From the NCBI RefSeq assembly GCF_001899645.1, contig NZ_MKVV01000046.1:1-64000 (forward strand): a DNA stretch of 64,000 nucleotides. Reading direction: 5' to 3'. The position numbers were made by a program, and so were the translations under genes. This document shows positions 45,456-55,970 of the stretch, one piece after another (position 1 is the stretch's first letter; every line of letters begins with the position of its first letter). The DNA comes from Pseudonocardia sp. 73-21 (GTDB taxonomy: Bacteria; Actinomycetota; Actinomycetes; Mycobacteriales; Pseudonocardiaceae). Under the pieces are notes generated by a model. That model did no database searches and had not been told where the DNA came from. It saw nothing but the letters and a program-made list of their open reading frames with translations.

Positions 45456-47141
45456 GTGACCACGGAGACCCTGTGGATCGTCGTCGCGGTCGTCGCGGCG
45501 GTCCTGCTCATCGCCCTCGTGTCGGGGCTCGTGCTCCGGCGACGGCGCCGGATCAGCCTGCGGGATGCGGAGGAGCTCGAGGGCGGAACCCGCCCCGACA
45601 CCGCCCCGCCCCGGCGTGGCGGCACCTACCAGGCCGAGAGCGGCTTCAGCTTCTCCTCGGGCGGCGCGGTAGACACCCCGCCCGCGCCCGCTCCGACGGA
45701 GCCGCCCGCGCCCGCTCCGACGGAGCCGCCCGCGGCCACTCCGACGGAGCCGCCCGCGGCCACGTCGACCGAGCCGCCCGCGGCCGGGCCGACCACCCCG
45801 GATGCGTCTGCCCCGTCGACGGCACCCAGCTCGCCGCCGGCGCCGGCCAGCCCGACGCCGCCGACCGCGCCGGCCGATCTGACGGCGCCGACGGCGCCTC
45901 CCAGCTCGACGACGCCGTCGGCGCCGGCCAGCTCGACCGAGCAGACCAGCAGGACCGAGCAGACCAGCCCGACCGAGTACGCCGGCCCGACCGAGCAAGT
46001 CAGCCCGACCGAGTACGCCGGCCCGACCGAGCAAGTCAGCCCGACCGAGTACGCCGGCCCGACCGAGCAGGCGGGCCCGACCGCGCCTGCCGCTCCGGCC
46101 GACGTCGCTCCGCCGCACACGGACCAGCCCGCGGCCCCGCCCGTCCCGGAGTCCGCGGCGTCGCCAGCCGCGCCGCCCGCCGCCGCTGCGCCGCCCGCCG
46201 CCGCCCCGGCCGACGACATCGCCCCCGCCGAAGGCCGCATGGAGCGGCTGCGGGGGCGGCTCGCCCGGTCCCGGTCGGGCTTCGGCCAGGGGCTGCTGGG
46301 CCTGCTCGGCGCCGGAGACCTCGACGAGGAGTCGTGGGAGGACGTCGAGGCCACGCTGCTGCAGGCCGACCTCGGGCCCGACATGACCCTCGAGCTGGTG
46401 GGCACGCTGCGCACCGAGATGGCGCGGCGCGCCGTCCGCACCCCCGGCGAGGCCCGCACCCTGCTGCGCGACGTCCTCACCGACGCGCTGGGCACCGACC
46501 AGGACCGCTCCATCCGTGCGCTGCCCCACGACGGCAGGCCCGCGGTGCTGCTCGTCGTCGGCGTCAACGGCACGGGCAAGACCACCACCACCGGCAAGCT
46601 CGCGCGGGTGCTCGTCGCGGGTGGACGGCACGTGGTGCTCGGCGCGGCCGACACGTTCCGGGCCGCGGCGGCCGAACAGCTCATGACGTGGGGTGAGCGC
46701 GCCGGGGCCACCGTCGTGCGCGGGCCCGAGGGGGCCGACCCGGCCAGCGTCGCGTTCGACGCGGTCAAGCAGGGGGCCGAGGAGGGCGCCGACGCGGTCC
46801 TGCTCGACACCGCGGGCCGGCTGCACACCAAGACGGGCCTGATGGACGAGCTGGGCAAGGTCAAGCGCGTGGTCGAGCGGCAGTCCGAGGTGGACGAGGT
46901 GCTCCTCGTCCTCGACGCCACGACCGGCCAGAACGGGCTGACCCAGGCCCGGGTCTTCGGCGACGTGGTGAAGGTCACGGGGATCGTGCTGACCAAGCTG
47001 GACGGTACGGCCAAGGGCGGCATCGTCTTCCGGGTGCAGCGCGAGCTCGGCGTGCCGGTGAAGCTCGTCGGCCTGGGGGAGGGTCCTGACGACCTGGCGC
47101 CGTTCGAGCCCTCGGCATTCGTCGACGCCCTGCTCGGCTGA
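45456..47141 (+). CDS. ftsY: Signal recognition particle receptor FtsY
   Basis: 561 residues. N-terminal transmembrane anchor (about 5-30; LWIVVAVVAAVLLIALVSGLVL) with a basic RRRRR stop, a long repetitive acidic/Pro/Thr linker (about 65-260), then the N domain and SRP-GTPase G domain with GVNGTGKTTTTGKLA near residue 368, LDTAGR, TKLDGTAKGG. Docks SRP-ribosome complexes at the membrane with Ffh (55971). GTG 45456 lies 6 nt after a CAGGGT hexamer, suggesting a leaderless message. Confidence 0.93.
   Translation: MTTETLWIVVAVVAAVLLIALVSGLVLRRRRRISLRDAEELEGGTRPDTAPPRRGGTYQAESGFSFSSGGAVDTPPAPAPTEPPAPAPTEPPAATPTEPPAATSTEPPAAGPTTPDASAPSTAPSSPPAPASPTPPTAPADLTAPTAPPSSTTPSAPASSTEQTSRTEQTSPTEYAGPTEQVSPTEYAGPTEQVSPTEYAGPTEQAGPTAPAAPADVAPPHTDQPAAPPVPESAASPAAPPAAAAPPAAAPADDIAPAEGRMERLRGRLARSRSGFGQGLLGLLGAGDLDEESWEDVEATLLQADLGPDMTLELVGTLRTEMARRAVRTPGEARTLLRDVLTDALGTDQDRSIRALPHDGRPAVLLVVGVNGTGKTTTTGKLARVLVAGGRHVVLGAADTFRAAAAEQLMTWGERAGATVVRGPEGADPASVAFDAVKQGAEEGADAVLLDTAGRLHTKTGLMDELGKVKRVVERQSEVDEVLLVLDATTGQNGLTQARVFGDVVKVTGIVLTKLDGTAKGGIVFRVQRELGVPVKLVGLGEGPDDLAPFEPSAFVDALLG
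45966..46073 (+). repeat. 36-bp tandem repeat in the FtsY linker
   Basis: Three 36-bp units (45966, 46002, 46038; the last diverges at its end) encode repeated SPTEYAGPTEQV. In frame. Shorter TEPPA repeats precede them. Confidence 0.9.
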
Positions 47142-47161
47142 ATGATCCAGTTCCGGGTTCG

Positions 47162-47177
47162 GTAATCCGGACGTAAC
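47162..47177 (+). promoter_or_regulatory. Candidate GlnR-type box upstream of amt
   Basis: GTAAT, six bases, GTAAC, 11 bp apart start to start, about 105 bp before the first amt gene. It resembles half of the actinobacterial GlnR box (gTnAC-n6-GaAAC). A CCAGT-TC-ACTGG palindrome follows at 47190-47201. Confidence 0.35.
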
Positions 47178-47281
47178 CTCCGGCTCCGACCAGTTCACTG
47201 GTACGCAACAAACGGTGTCGTTCATCGAAACACGTCACCCTGAGTATTCCCTCCAGCCTGGCCGACAGCAGGAGGGAAACC

Positions 47282-48682
47282 GTGCTCAATTCCGGAGACA
47301 CCGCGTGGGTACTCGCGAGCGCCGCGCTCGTGATGCTCATGACCCCGGGTCTGGCGTTCTTCTACGGCGGAATGGTCCGTAGCAAGAGCGTCCTCAACAT
47401 GCTCATGATGAACTTCATCTCGCTCGCCGTGGTCGGCGTGCTGTGGGTCCTCTACGGCTTCAGCCTGGCCTTCGGCAACGACATCGGAGGCGGCCTCCTC
47501 GGCGGCTTCGAGTTCGTCGGGCTGCAGAACACCGTCGGCCAGCTGGCCGGGTTCGCCGTCGCCGCGAACGCCCAGACGGGCGTCGCCGCCGTCGCGTGGC
47601 CCGGACCGGATGCCCTTCCGGTGCTGGCCTTCGCGATGTTCCAGCTGATGTTCGCAGTGATCACCCCGGCCCTGATCTCGGGTGCGGTCGCCGACCGTCT
47701 CAAGTTCTGGAGCTGGACGGTCTTCGTGGCCCTGTGGGTCACGATCGTGTACTTCCCGGTCGCCCACTGGGTGTTCTCGTTCGACGGTTTCGTGGGGGCC
47801 GATGCGGTCGGTGGCTGGATCGCCAACGTCAGCAAGCTGGGCGCCCTCGACTTCGCGGGTGGTACGGCGGTCCACATCAACGCCGGTGCGGCGGGTCTCG
47901 CACTGGCGATCGTGCTCGGCAGGCGGCGCGGCTGGCCCAAGGAGCCGATGCGGCCGCACAACCTGCCGTTCACGCTCCTGGGGGCCAGCCTCCTGTGGTT
48001 CGGCTGGTTCGGCTTCAACGCCGGCTCGGCCCTGACCGCGGGCGACCTCGCGTCCGTCGCGTTCACCAACACGATGGTGGCCACCTCGGCGGCCACGATC
48101 GGGTGGCTGATCACGGAGCAGTTCCGGGACGGCAAGCCCACCACCCTCGGCGCCGCGTCCGGTGCCGTCGCGGGCCTGGTCGCCATCACCCCGGCGGCCG
48201 GCTACGTCAGCCCGCTGGGCGGCATCGCGATCGGCTTCATCGCCGGCATCGTGTGCGCGCTGGCCGTCGCGCTGAAGTTCCGCTTCGGCTTCGACGACTC
48301 GCTCGACGTCGTGGGCGTCCACCTCGTCGGTGGTCTCGTGGGCACGCTGCTGATCGGGTTCTTCGGCACCACGAGCGTCAACTCACTCGGGGCCAACGGC
48401 CTGTTCTACGGCGGCGACGCCACGCAGCTCGGCAAGCAGGCCATCGCGGCCTTCTCGGTGCTGCTGTACTCGTTCATCCTCACCGCGCTGCTCGCGCTGC
48501 TCATCAAGTACACGATGGGCTTCCGGGTCAGCGACGAGGACGAGGTCACGGGCATCGACGAGACGGAGCACGCCGAGACGGCGTACGACTTCTCGACGCT
48601 CCGCGGTGGTGGAACGTTCAGCGGCGTCCACTCGGCCGTCAACGCCGCACCGGTCGCGGTCACCGCAAGCAAGGAGAGCTGA
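47282..48682 (+). CDS. amt: Ammonium transporter, first copy
   Basis: 466-residue AmtB-family trimeric ammonium channel with eleven hydrophobic helices. Seen: LMTPGLAFFYGGMVRSKSVLNM, FAGGTAVHINAGAAGL, LLWFGWFGFNAGSAL, and DDSLDVVGVHLVGGLVGTLL, with the pore histidines in the last two regions. GTG 47282 has AGGAGG upstream. Followed 3 nt later by glnB: PII blocks Amt in related systems. Paralogue at 53755. Confidence 0.95.
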   Translation: MLNSGDTAWVLASAALVMLMTPGLAFFYGGMVRSKSVLNMLMMNFISLAVVGVLWVLYGFSLAFGNDIGGGLLGGFEFVGLQNTVGQLAGFAVAANAQTGVAAVAWPGPDALPVLAFAMFQLMFAVITPALISGAVADRLKFWSWTVFVALWVTIVYFPVAHWVFSFDGFVGADAVGGWIANVSKLGALDFAGGTAVHINAGAAGLALAIVLGRRRGWPKEPMRPHNLPFTLLGASLLWFGWFGFNAGSALTAGDLASVAFTNTMVATSAATIGWLITEQFRDGKPTTLGAASGAVAGLVAITPAAGYVSPLGGIAIGFIAGIVCALAVALKFRFGFDDSLDVVGVHLVGGLVGTLLIGFFGTTSVNSLGANGLFYGGDATQLGKQAIAAFSVLLYSFILTALLALLIKYTMGFRVSDEDEVTGIDETEHAETAYDFSTLRGGGTFSGVHSAVNAAPVAVTASKES

Positions 48683-49382
<700 letters not shown>

Positions 49383-49401
49383 GGACGGGGGACGGGGCGG
49401 C

Positions 49402-51795
49402 ATGACGGTAGTGAGCTCGGGATCGGCCGAGGACCTGGTCCGGGCGAAGGCGGTGCTGCTGGATCCGGGAGTGGGGAAGCGCAGGCTCGGACCCGAGGCG
49501 CTGCGCACGGCACTGGTCGACCTCCACGACTTCTGGCTGGCCTCGCGCTGCGCCGCGATCGGGCTGAACGAGAAGGCGTCGCTCGTGGCGGTGGGGGCCC
49601 TGGGGCGCCGTGAGCTGGCGCCCTACTCCGATCTCGACCTGGTGCTGCTGCACGACGGACGCCAGGACGTCGACCGGCTGGCCGATCAGCTCTGGTACCC
49701 GCTGTGGGACGCCGGCATCGGCCTCGACCACTCGGTGCGCACCCCCGGGCAGGCCGTGCAGGTGGCGGCCACCGACCTGCGGGCGGCCTTCGGGCTGCTG
49801 GAGCTGCGGCACATCGCGGGCGACCCGGCGTTGTCGGACAAGGTGTCGACGGCCGTGCGGCAGGCGTGGCGGGCGGGCATCCGCAACCGCTTCGACGAGC
49901 TGGCCGACGCCGCGCACGCCCGCTGGACGAAGGTCGGTGACGTCGCGCACCGCGTGGAGCCCGACCTCAAGAACGGCCACGGCGGCCTGCGCGACATCCA
50001 GCTGATCGACGCGCTCGCCGCCGCCCAGCTCGTCGACCGGCCGGCGGGCGACGTGCTCGAGGCACGCCGGCTGCTGCTCGACGTGCGCACGGAGCTGCAC
50101 CGGATCTCCGGTCGCGCCCGTGACGTGCTGCGCGCCCAGGAGGCCGACGAGGTCGCCACCACGCTGGAGATCGCCGACCGCTTCGAGCTCGCGCGAGCGC
50201 TCTCCGGAGCGGCCCGCTCGGTCGCGTTCGCGGCCGAGGTGGGGCTGCGCCAGGCCCGGGGCGCCCTGCCCCGGCGCGGGCTCGCCGCCCTGCGCCGCGC
50301 CCCGGTGCGGCGCCCGCTCGACACCGGCGTCGTCGAGCACGCCGGGGAGGTCACCCTGGCCCGCGACGCCGCCGCCGCCCGCGACCCCGCCCTCGTGCTG
50401 CGGGTGGCCGCCACGGCCGCGCGCACCGGGCTGCCGGTGGCCGCCGGCACACTGCACCGCCTCGCCGACACCGCCCCCGAGCTGCGCGAACCCTGGCCGC
50501 GGGCCGCGCTGGGGGAGCTCCTGTCGCTGCTGGGTACGGGGCGTCCGCTCGTCGACGTCGTGGAGTCGCTCGACCGCACCGGGCTGTGGGGGCGGCTGTT
50601 CCCCGAGTGGGGCGCGGTGCGCGACCTGCCCCCGCGCGACCGCGCCCACGTCTGGACGGTGGACCGGCATCTCGTCGAGGTCACCGCGCAGGCCGCCCGA
50701 CTGACCACCCGCGTCGCCCGCCCGGACCTGCTGCTCGTCGGCTCGCTCCTGCACGACATCGGCAAGGGCCGCGGGGGCGATCACTCGGTCGTCGGCGAGT
50801 CGCTGGCCGTGCAGGTGGGGCGTCGGCTCGGTTTCAGCGAGCCCGACGTCGACGTGCTCGGGGCGATGGTCCGCCACCACCTGCTGCTGCCCCACACCGC
50901 CACCCGCCGCGACCTCGACGACCCGGCCACCGTCACGCGCGTGGTCGAGACGCTGGAGACGGCGGTCCCCGGCGCCGGCAGCCTGCTGCTGGAACTGCTG
51001 GAGGCGCTCGCCGAGGCCGACTCGCTGGGCACCGGTCCCGGCGTCTGGAGCCCGTGGAAGCGCGTGCTGATCGGGGACCTCGTCCGGCGCTGCCGGGCCC
51101 TGCTGGCCGGGGAGCCGCTGCCGGCGCCCAGCGCGCCGAGTGCTCCGGAGCTGGACCTGGCCCGTGCGGTCGTCGACGACGGGCGTCCGCAGCTGCGGGT
51201 GGACGACACCGTCGATCCGGCCACCGTCCTCGTCGCGATGGCCGACCGGGTCGGGTCGCTCGCCGCGACCGCCGGGGTGCTGGCGCTGCACTCGCTGGAG
51301 GTGCACGCCGCCGAGCTCTACGCGGTGTCGGCGCACGGCGGAGGGCTGCCGGCGAGCGTGCCCGACGGTGTCGCGATGTTCGCGTTCACGGTGTCGCCGC
51401 GGTTCGGCGGCCTGCCCGATCCCGCGTTGATGCGCTCGGACCTCGTGCGCACGATCGACGGCAGCCTCGTCCTCGCCGACGCGCTGGCCCGCAAGGAGCG
51501 CGACTACGCCCCCATGGCGCCGTCGGGTGAGCCGGCGGCGCCGCCCCGCGTGCTGTGGTTCGACGACGAGGCGACGGGTGCCGTGGTGCTGGAGCTGCGG
51601 GCCACCGACCGGATCGGCCTGCTGCACCGGGTCGCCGCCGCGCTCGAGGACTGCTCCGCCGACCTGCGCTGGGCGCGGGTGGCCACGCTCGGGGCGTCGG
51701 TGGTCGACTCGTTCTGCATCGACGCCGGCGACGCCGGGGTCCTGCCGGCCCAGCGCCGCCGCATCGAGCAGGCGGTGCTGGCCGCGGCGCGGTGA
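49402..51795 (+). CDS. glnD: PII nucleotidyltransferase GlnD
   Basis: 797-residue bifunctional enzyme that modifies and demodifies PII according to glutamine. Domains: nucleotidyltransferase (about 55-170) with GALGRRELAPYSDLDLVLLHD; DUF294-like helices with DLKNGHGGLRDIQ; HD domain with LLHDIGKGRGGDHS; and two C-terminal ACT domains (VTVSPRFGGLPDPAL region and LELRATDRIGLLHRVA). ATG 49402 follows GGGGCGG. Likely substrate: the two T-loop-bearing PII proteins; the short PII lacks the target Tyr. Confidence 0.94.
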   Translation: MTVVSSGSAEDLVRAKAVLLDPGVGKRRLGPEALRTALVDLHDFWLASRCAAIGLNEKASLVAVGALGRRELAPYSDLDLVLLHDGRQDVDRLADQLWYPLWDAGIGLDHSVRTPGQAVQVAATDLRAAFGLLELRHIAGDPALSDKVSTAVRQAWRAGIRNRFDELADAAHARWTKVGDVAHRVEPDLKNGHGGLRDIQLIDALAAAQLVDRPAGDVLEARRLLLDVRTELHRISGRARDVLRAQEADEVATTLEIADRFELARALSGAARSVAFAAEVGLRQARGALPRRGLAALRRAPVRRPLDTGVVEHAGEVTLARDAAAARDPALVLRVAATAARTGLPVAAGTLHRLADTAPELREPWPRAALGELLSLLGTGRPLVDVVESLDRTGLWGRLFPEWGAVRDLPPRDRAHVWTVDRHLVEVTAQAARLTTRVARPDLLLVGSLLHDIGKGRGGDHSVVGESLAVQVGRRLGFSEPDVDVLGAMVRHHLLLPHTATRRDLDDPATVTRVVETLETAVPGAGSLLLELLEALAEADSLGTGPGVWSPWKRVLIGDLVRRCRALLAGEPLPAPSAPSAPELDLARAVVDDGRPQLRVDDTVDPATVLVAMADRVGSLAATAGVLALHSLEVHAAELYAVSAHGGGLPASVPDGVAMFAFTVSPRFGGLPDPALMRSDLVRTIDGSLVLADALARKERDYAPMAPSGEPAAPPRVLWFDDEATGAVVLELRATDRIGLLHRVAAALEDCSADLRWARVATLGASVVDSFCIDAGDAGVLPAQRRRIEQAVLAAAR

Positions 51796-51796
51796 A

Positions 51797-51964
51797 CTGC
51801 CGACTCGCGCACGGAATCCTGCCGACTCGCGGGCGGGAAACCGCCGACTCGCGGGCGGAAGACCGCCGACTCGCGGGCGGGAAACCGCCGACTCGCGGGG
51901 TGGGGGGCGCGAGTCGGCGGTTCTCCGTGCGCGAGTCGGCGGATTTCCGCGGCCGAGTCGGCAC
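51797..51964. repeat. CGACTCGCG repeat array between glnD and the MFS gene
   Basis: Five CCGACTCGCG units on the left, mostly as a 20-21 bp period with GGCGGGAAACCG between, then three GCGAGTCGGC units in inverse orientation. The transcript could fold into a large hairpin. It exactly fills the gap between convergent genes and resembles the arrays at 13855-14411. Confidence 0.8.
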
Positions 51965-53266
51965 TCAGCCGTGGAACTGCTCCGCCCGTTCCAGGACCCC
52001 GGCCTCGCCCGTCGCGTCCTCGCGGATCTCCTCCAGCTCGTCGGCGTCGAGGTCGGGCTCGCCGGCGTGGGCGGCCTCGCCCGCGGCGAGCTGCTCGTCG
52101 GCCTTCGCCAGGAGCCGGTGTCCGCTGGCCAGCACCGCGATGGCCACGAGCACCGCACCCGAGGCGATCCAGAACGGCACGTGCACGTTGAGGCGCTCGG
52201 CCAGGATGCCCGCCGCGAACGGGGCGAGCCCGCCGCCGATGAACCGGATGAACCCGTACGCCGCCGACGCCACGGGCCGCTCGACCGGCGAGACCAGCAT
52301 GACGGCCTGCGTGGTCAGGGTGTTGTTCACGCCGATCATGGCGCCGGCGGCGATCACGGCCACCACGAGCGTGGCCTTCGAGTCGGTGAACGCGGCGATC
52401 ACGGCGAGCACGACGGCGAACAGGAACAGGTTGACGTACAGCGTGGGGGCCGTGCCGAACCGCCGTTGCAGCCGCGGGGCCACGAACACCGAGAACAGGG
52501 CCACGAGGATGCCCCAGCCGAAGAACACCATGCCGAGCTGGTAGATCGACAGGCCCATCGGGAACGGGACGTAGCCGAGCATCGTGAAGAAGCCCCAGTT
52601 GTAGAGCAGCGCGGTGATGCCCATCGTCAGCAGGCCGCGGTGGGCCAACGCCGTCAACGGCTCGCCGAGCGACTGCCGGTGCACCGGCTTCGGGGTCGTC
52701 GGCACGAGCACGACGGTGGCCACCAGCGCGATGCCCATCAGGACGGCCACGCCGAAGAACGGGCCGCGCCAGGAGATGTTGCCCAGCAGCGCGCCGAGCA
52801 GCGGCCCGCACGCGATGCCGACGCCCAGCGCGGTCTCGTAGAGCACGATCGCGCCGGCGAACCCGCCGGTCGCCGAGCCCACGATCACGGCCAGCGAGGT
52901 GGCGATGAACAGCGCGTTGCCCAGGCCCCAGCCGGCGCGGAAGCCGACGATGCCGCCGATGGAACCGGACAGGCCCGCGGCGGCGGCGAACACGACGATG
53001 ATCGCGAGTCCAGCGATCAGCGTGGTCTTCGCGCCGAGGCGGCTCGACACCCAGCCCGTGACCAGCATGGCCACCGCGGTGACCACGAGGTAGCTGGTGA
53101 ACAGCAGCGTCACCTGGCTGGGCGAGGCGTTCAGCTGCGTGGACAGGGCGGGCAGGATCGGGTCGACGAGCCCGATGCCCATGAACGAGATGACGCAGGC
53201 GAACGCGACGGCCCAGACGGCCTTCGGCTGCTGGAACGGGCTCGCTGCGGGAGCAGCGGTGGTCAT
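51965..53266 (-). CDS. MFS efflux transporter
   Basis: 433-residue twelve-helix major facilitator. Seen: VDPILPALSTQL, VTAVAMLVTGWVSSRLGAKTTLIAGL (motif A-like), GWGLGNALFIATSLAVIVG and a motif C-like ETALGVGIACGPLLGALLG, typical of the DHA1 drug-exporter branch. The C-terminal 40 residues are acidic. It overlaps the upstream marR by 4 nt, so it is probably MarR-controlled. Substrate unknown. Confidence 0.88.
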   Translation of the reverse strand: MTTAAPAASPFQQPKAVWAVAFACVISFMGIGLVDPILPALSTQLNASPSQVTLLFTSYLVVTAVAMLVTGWVSSRLGAKTTLIAGLAIIVVFAAAAGLSGSIGGIVGFRAGWGLGNALFIATSLAVIVGSATGGFAGAIVLYETALGVGIACGPLLGALLGNISWRGPFFGVAVLMGIALVATVVLVPTTPKPVHRQSLGEPLTALAHRGLLTMGITALLYNWGFFTMLGYVPFPMGLSIYQLGMVFFGWGILVALFSVFVAPRLQRRFGTAPTLYVNLFLFAVVLAVIAAFTDSKATLVVAVIAAGAMIGVNNTLTTQAVMLVSPVERPVASAAYGFIRFIGGGLAPFAAGILAERLNVHVPFWIASGAVLVAIAVLASGHRLLAKADEQLAAGEAAHAGEPDLDADELEEIREDATGEAGVLERAEQFHG

Positions 53267-53688
53267 GAGATGCCTGTCGAGACGAGTGTGGTGATCGCCG
53301 GCACGGCCGCCGCGAGGGCGGCGCGGTCGTCGGCGTCGAGGGTGTCGATCAGGCCCGCGAGCGTCTCGGCCCGCCGCGCGCGCCGTTGCGCGAGCAGGTC
53401 GCGGCCCGCCTCGGTGACGGCGATCTTGACGCTGCGCCGGTCCTGGTCGTCGGGCGTGCGCTCGACCAGTCCCTGCGCGACCAGCCGCCCGATCAGGCCG
53501 GTCATGGACGGCTGGGTGACCGCGGCCGCGTCGGCGAGGTCGGTGAGCCGCATCGGCCCGCTCCTGGCGAGCACCGACAGCGTGGACGCCGCGACGAGAC
53601 TGAGCCCGTTGCGCGGGCTGAGCCGGGTGAGCAGGACGACGAGCTGGTCGACGCCCTCGGCCACCTCGAGCCGATCGATCGTGTGCAT
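53263..53688 (-). CDS. MarR-family transcriptional regulator
   Basis: 141-residue winged-helix repressor. Seen: LRLTDLADAAAVTQPSMTGLIGRL-like recognition helix (residues about 47-70), LVERTPDDQDRRSVKIAVTEAG (the DxRS wing), and helical ends for dimerisation. A palindrome overlaps its promoter. Forms an operon with the MFS gene and is divergent from amt copy 2. Confidence 0.9.
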   Translation of the reverse strand: MHTIDRLEVAEGVDQLVVLLTRLSPRNGLSLVAASTLSVLARSGPMRLTDLADAAAVTQPSMTGLIGRLVAQGLVERTPDDQDRRSVKIAVTEAGRDLLAQRRARRAETLAGLIDTLDADDRAALAAAVPAITTLVSTGIS

Positions 53689-53694
53689 GCCTAA

Positions 53695-53713
53695 TGTATA
53701 GCACTGCTATGTA
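53695..53713. promoter_or_regulatory. Palindromic operator of the marR-MFS operon
   Basis: ATAGCA-C-TGCTAT (53698-53710), extended by TG/TA flanks. On the minus strand it overlaps a TATACAT -10-like hexamer about 5 nt before the marR ATG, so a bound repressor would block initiation; the message would be leaderless. Confidence 0.6.
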
Positions 53714-53725
53714 AATCTCGCCGCT

Positions 53726-53754
53726 GTCACGTGTAGGACATCCCGCTGTCACAT

Positions 53755-53763
<9 letters not shown>
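53726..53763 (+). promoter_or_regulatory. Candidate GlnR box at the second amt gene
   Basis: GTCAC (53726), n6, GACAT (53737), n6, GTCAC (53748), n6, AGATC (53759): the 11-bp phased pattern of actinobacterial GlnR sites. It overlaps GTG 53755, so if real it favours GTG 53770 as the amt start. TCACATGTGA inside it is also a perfect palindrome. Confidence 0.4.
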
Positions 53764-55373
<1,610 letters not shown>

Positions 55374-55417
55374 CCGCCGACTCCGGAACGAACGGGCGAA
55401 TCCCCCGTTGCTACGGT

Positions 55418-55968
55418 GTGAACGACCCGGTGTGCCTCGCCCTGCCCGGCCGGACCCTCCTGCTCGTGGCCGGGATGCCGGGGCCGGGAAGTCCACGCTG
55501 CTGGCCGGGCTGCTCCCGCGGGACGGGATGGTGGTGCTCGACTCCGACGCCCACCGCGCCGCGCTCCACGGCCTCCTGCCCGGGGTGCCCTACGCCGCCT
55601 ACCGGCCGCTGGTGCACCTGTGGCACCGGCTCGCGGTGCTGGTCGCGGCGTTCTCGGCGGCGCCCACGGTGGTGGTGCACCTGCCCGCCACCGATCCCGG
55701 CACGCGCGCCGCCGTCGCCCGCCTGGCCGCGCTCACCGGCCGCTCGGCCCACCTGCTGTGGCTGCAGGTCGAGGCCACCGAGGCGCGGCGCGGCCAGCAG
55801 GAACGCGGCCGGGTGGTGCCCGAGGCGTCCTTCGTCGCCCACGCCGAGCGGGCGGCCCGGCTGCCCCGTGCGGACGAGGGGTGGGCCGCCCTCACCGTTC
55901 TCGACCGCCGCGCGGCCCGCGCGGGGCTGCTGCTGGAGACGGGGGCACCGGCCCCAGTAGGGTTGTAG
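55418..55968 (+). pseudogene. P-loop NTPase with a 1-bp frameshift in Walker A
   Basis: The first frame reads VNDPVCLALPGRTLLLVAGMPG; the second frame, entered around 55485-55495, reads GAGKSTLLAGLLPRDGMVVLDSDAHRAALHG and runs to the stop at 55968. Joining them needs one extra base in a CCGGGGCCGGG run and then gives VAGMPGAGKSTLL, a normal kinase/zeta-toxin-like Walker A. The rest looks intact (HLWHRLAVLVAAF, RRGQQERGRVVPEASF). Either a recent frameshift or a sequencing error in a GC run. Sits between glnB and ffh. Confidence 0.65.
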
Positions 55969-55970
55969 AG

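Noticed and set aside
51797..51964. CRISPR-like look of the CGACTCGCG array
   Set aside because: Units are short, imperfect, reverse orientation half-way and lack unique spacers; no cas genes in the window.
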